This document shows, in pieces, positions 62,268 to 64,000 of a DNA stretch of 64,000 nucleotides. The DNA is taken from positions 459,001 through 523,000 of the forward strand of contig CM060109.1 in assembly GCA_030522415.1 (NCBI GenBank). The letters are read 5' to 3'. Under the pieces are notes generated by a model. It made no database searches. It was not told the origin of the DNA and worked only from the letters and a program-made list of their open reading frames with translations. A program made the position numbers and the translations under genes. The stretch is from Channallabes apus (Eukaryota > Chordata > Actinopteri > Siluriformes > Clariidae). Each line of letters starts with the position of its first letter. Position 1 is the stretch's first letter.

Positions 62268-62340
62268 GGGGAATTAGCTCAAGTGGTAGAGCGCTCGCTT
62301 AGCATGCGAGAGGTAGCAGGATCGATGCCCGCATTCTCCA
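62268..62340 (+). tRNA. trnaa-agc: tRNA-Ala(AGC), A51 variant
   Basis: Full length with A51:C63; last full tRNA-Ala in the window. Confidence 0.9.
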
Positions 62341-62480
62341 GTGTCTCCACACTAGCGGAGACTGAGGCCTGACTATTTTTTTTAGGCCTGAGTCGCTTAT
62401 AGCTCTCCGCCATAGCAACAACAAAACTCGAGCAGTTCAGAAGCAACAAGTTTCTTGCACACATTGAAAACCTTTTGGAG

Positions 62481-62554
62481 TGGCCCATACGGGGATTGAA
62501 CCCGCGACCTTGGCGTTATTAGCACCACGCTCTAACCAGCTGAGCTAACCGGCC
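62481..62554 (-). tRNA. trnai-aau: tRNA-Ile(AAT), T68 variant
   Basis: G6:U68 wobble. Confidence 0.93.
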
Positions 62555-63637
62555 AAGACAGTAAACGACTGGCTTTTCTCAGATCCTCCATCTGTTAAGG
62601 AACATCACCTAGTCCAGTGTTTTCACAAGGGAATAAAAATCCCACCAACGTTAATATAAGTCCTCTATGAACTAGCCTAGAAGTAATTGACCTTACCTGC
62701 TGGTGGTTCTGATCATGTTGTCTAGAATCCCACGTACAGTCATTGAATAACCCCTCAGCATAAGGATCCAATGTACTTTAGATAGATGTCATGAACACAA
62801 ATTTTTAAAACCACCTCCTCATATTTTGACACACTGTCATTAAAATTCCAAAGTCAGCTCCACAAGTTCAACATGTATGTGCCATGCTATAAGCTCCTGA
62901 GCATACCTACTGCTTCTGTTACACATGGGGAGGGTTAAAATCCAGACATCTGCTCTGTGAGACCACTAATAAGCAACCTTTAAACAACTGTACTAACTCA
63001 ACAGACAATCATCAAAATTGTTCATATCAAGTTGTTCTAAGCAAGTAATCAGAAGGAAAACAATTTTCCTTAACGGTGCTCAGCACAAAGAAATCATAGG
63101 CCATGACCCAGGTTTGGAACCTAGGGAACTTCAACTGCCGTAAGCGTTGAAAAACCATGCTTGACTCATGAACAGCATAAAAATAATACAACCCAGACAT
63201 CCAATGGGAGACTAGGGACCTCCAGGTCCGGAGACTAGGGACCGTCAACTGTCTTATGGGTTGAAGTAACATGCTTGTCTTTTCATGTACACATGGCAGG
63301 TCCAAATCCAAGCATCGTCTCTGAGAGACCACTATTAATCAACATTTAACCAACAGTTGTAACTCAACAACCAATCATCAAATTGCTGCATCTAAAGAGG
63401 GAGTTGAAGGGCATGCAGTAAGATGAGATCGTTTGTTGGACTGAAATTTGATTGAACACGTATTCATAATCTTAAACTTGTGGATGAAAGTCACATCATC
63501 CGCTCAGCATAATGAAATCATAGCCCGTGGCTCCAGGTCCGGAGACTAGCGACCTTCAATTGACTTAAGAGTTGAAAAAATGCTTGTCTCATGCACAGCA
63601 TTAAAAAATAATACAACTTTAGCATCTAGTATGCTAA

Positions 63638-63695
63638 GGGGAATTAGCTCAAGTGGTAGAGCGAGAGGTAGCAGGATCGATGCCCGCATTCTCCA
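63638..63695 (+). pseudogene. tRNA-Ala lacking the anticodon arm
   Basis: 15-nt deletion, A51; last unit, cut by the window end. Confidence 0.93.
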
Positions 63696-63835
63696 GTGTC
63701 TCCACACTAGCGGAGACTGAGGCCTGACTATTTTTTTTAGGCCTGAGTCGCTTATAGCTCTCCGCCATAGCAACAACAAAATTCGAGCAGTTCAGAAGCA
63801 GCAAGTTTCTTGCACACATTGAAAACCTTTTGGAG

Positions 63836-63909
63836 TGGCCCGTACGGGGATTGAACCCGCGACCTTGGCGTTATTAGCACCACGCTCTAACCAGCTGAGC
63901 TAACCGGCC
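63836..63909 (-). tRNA. trnai-aau: tRNA-Ile(AAT)
   Basis: Majority sequence; last tRNA in the window. Confidence 0.96.
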
Positions 63910-64000
63910 AAGACAGTAAACGACTGGCTTTTCTCAGATCCTCCATCTGTTAAGGAACATCACCTAGTCCAGTGTTTTCACAAGGGAATAAAAATCCCAC

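Larger units (their letters stand above)
1..64000. repeat. tRNA-Ala/tRNA-Ile tandem array, 48 units
   Basis: The window is filled by head-to-tail copies of one unit, usually 1370 bp, or 1355/1356 bp where tRNA-Ala has a 15-nt deletion. Other sizes seen are 1357 (13-bp spacer deletion), 1369, 1319, 1280 (SINE gained, tRNA-Ile lost), 998 and 806 bp. Copies differ by few substitutions over more than a kilobase. Each full unit holds convergent tRNA-Ala(AGC) (+) and tRNA-Ile(AAT) (-). Both window edges fall inside a unit, so the array continues on both sides. Large arrays of this kind are known in teleost genomes; the host assignment is inference. Confidence 0.97.
57577..64000. repeat. Dimeric higher-order repeat, 2725 bp, about 2.4 copies
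   Basis: 1355-bp units (truncated tRNA-Ala, GTCACATC for GTCGCATC, AGCAGCAAG for AGCAACAAG) alternate with 1370-bp units (full tRNA-Ala, TTCAGCTGCC for TTCAACTGCC, T68 tRNA-Ile). The block runs off the window end. Confidence 0.88.

Noticed and set aside
1..64000. CRISPR array or other prokaryotic repeat system
   Set aside because: The repeat unit is over a kilobase with conserved spacers, and the tRNAs have eukaryotic features; there are no short direct repeats with variable spacers.

Overview
The window is one uninterrupted tandem array. A unit of about 1.36-1.37 kb is repeated 48 times (first and last copies cut by the window edges), and nothing in it looks like a protein-coding gene. The full unit carries two convergent nuclear tRNA genes about 140 bp apart: tRNA-Ala(AGC) on the + strand and tRNA-Ile(AAT) on the - strand. 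A spacer of about 1.08 kb separates one tRNA-Ile from the next tRNA-Ala. By reading each copy I count 25 full-length tRNA-Ala, 22 tRNA-Ala copies that lost the anticodon arm through the same 15-nt deletion, 42 full tRNA-Ile, one tRNA-Ile remnant and five copies of a tRNA-derived SINE.

The tRNAs are eukaryotic (internal A and B boxes, T-run terminators, no encoded CCA, vertebrate-like bodies). The SINE, and the habit of amplifying tRNA genes into long arrays, point to a teleost fish. I cannot name the species.

Layout, dividing units at the left end of a conserved spacer block (about 320, 1690, 2688, ...): (1) 1-5.4 kb holds heterogeneous units, including one without tRNA-Ala (998 bp) and one with a nearly deleted tRNA-Ile plus a TACAA pentamer expansion. 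(2) 5.4-10.8 kb is a dimer of 1357 + 1370 bp units, present twice. (3) 10.8-27.7 kb mixes full units, units with truncated tRNA-Ala, and five units with the SINE, which all lack tRNA-Ile; one SINE unit also lost 474 bp of spacer. (4) 27.7-41.3 kb mixes 1370 and 1355 bp units. (5) 41.3-52.1 kb is a 2711-bp dimer repeated four times in which every tRNA-Ala is truncated. (6) 53.5-57.6 kb is three near-identical 1370-bp units. (7) 57.6 kb to the end is a 2725-bp dimer of one truncated and one full tRNA-Ala unit.

Both tRNAs have A34, the position deaminated to inosine in eukaryotic tRNA-Ala and tRNA-Ile, so the array would raise the dosage of two inosine-decoding tRNAs. The most unusual point is that the tRNA-Ala lacking an anticodon arm keeps the acceptor stem with the G3:U70 alanine identity pair, the D arm, the T arm and both Pol III promoter boxes, and has been amplified with the array until it outnumbers the intact gene between about 33 and 53 kb.
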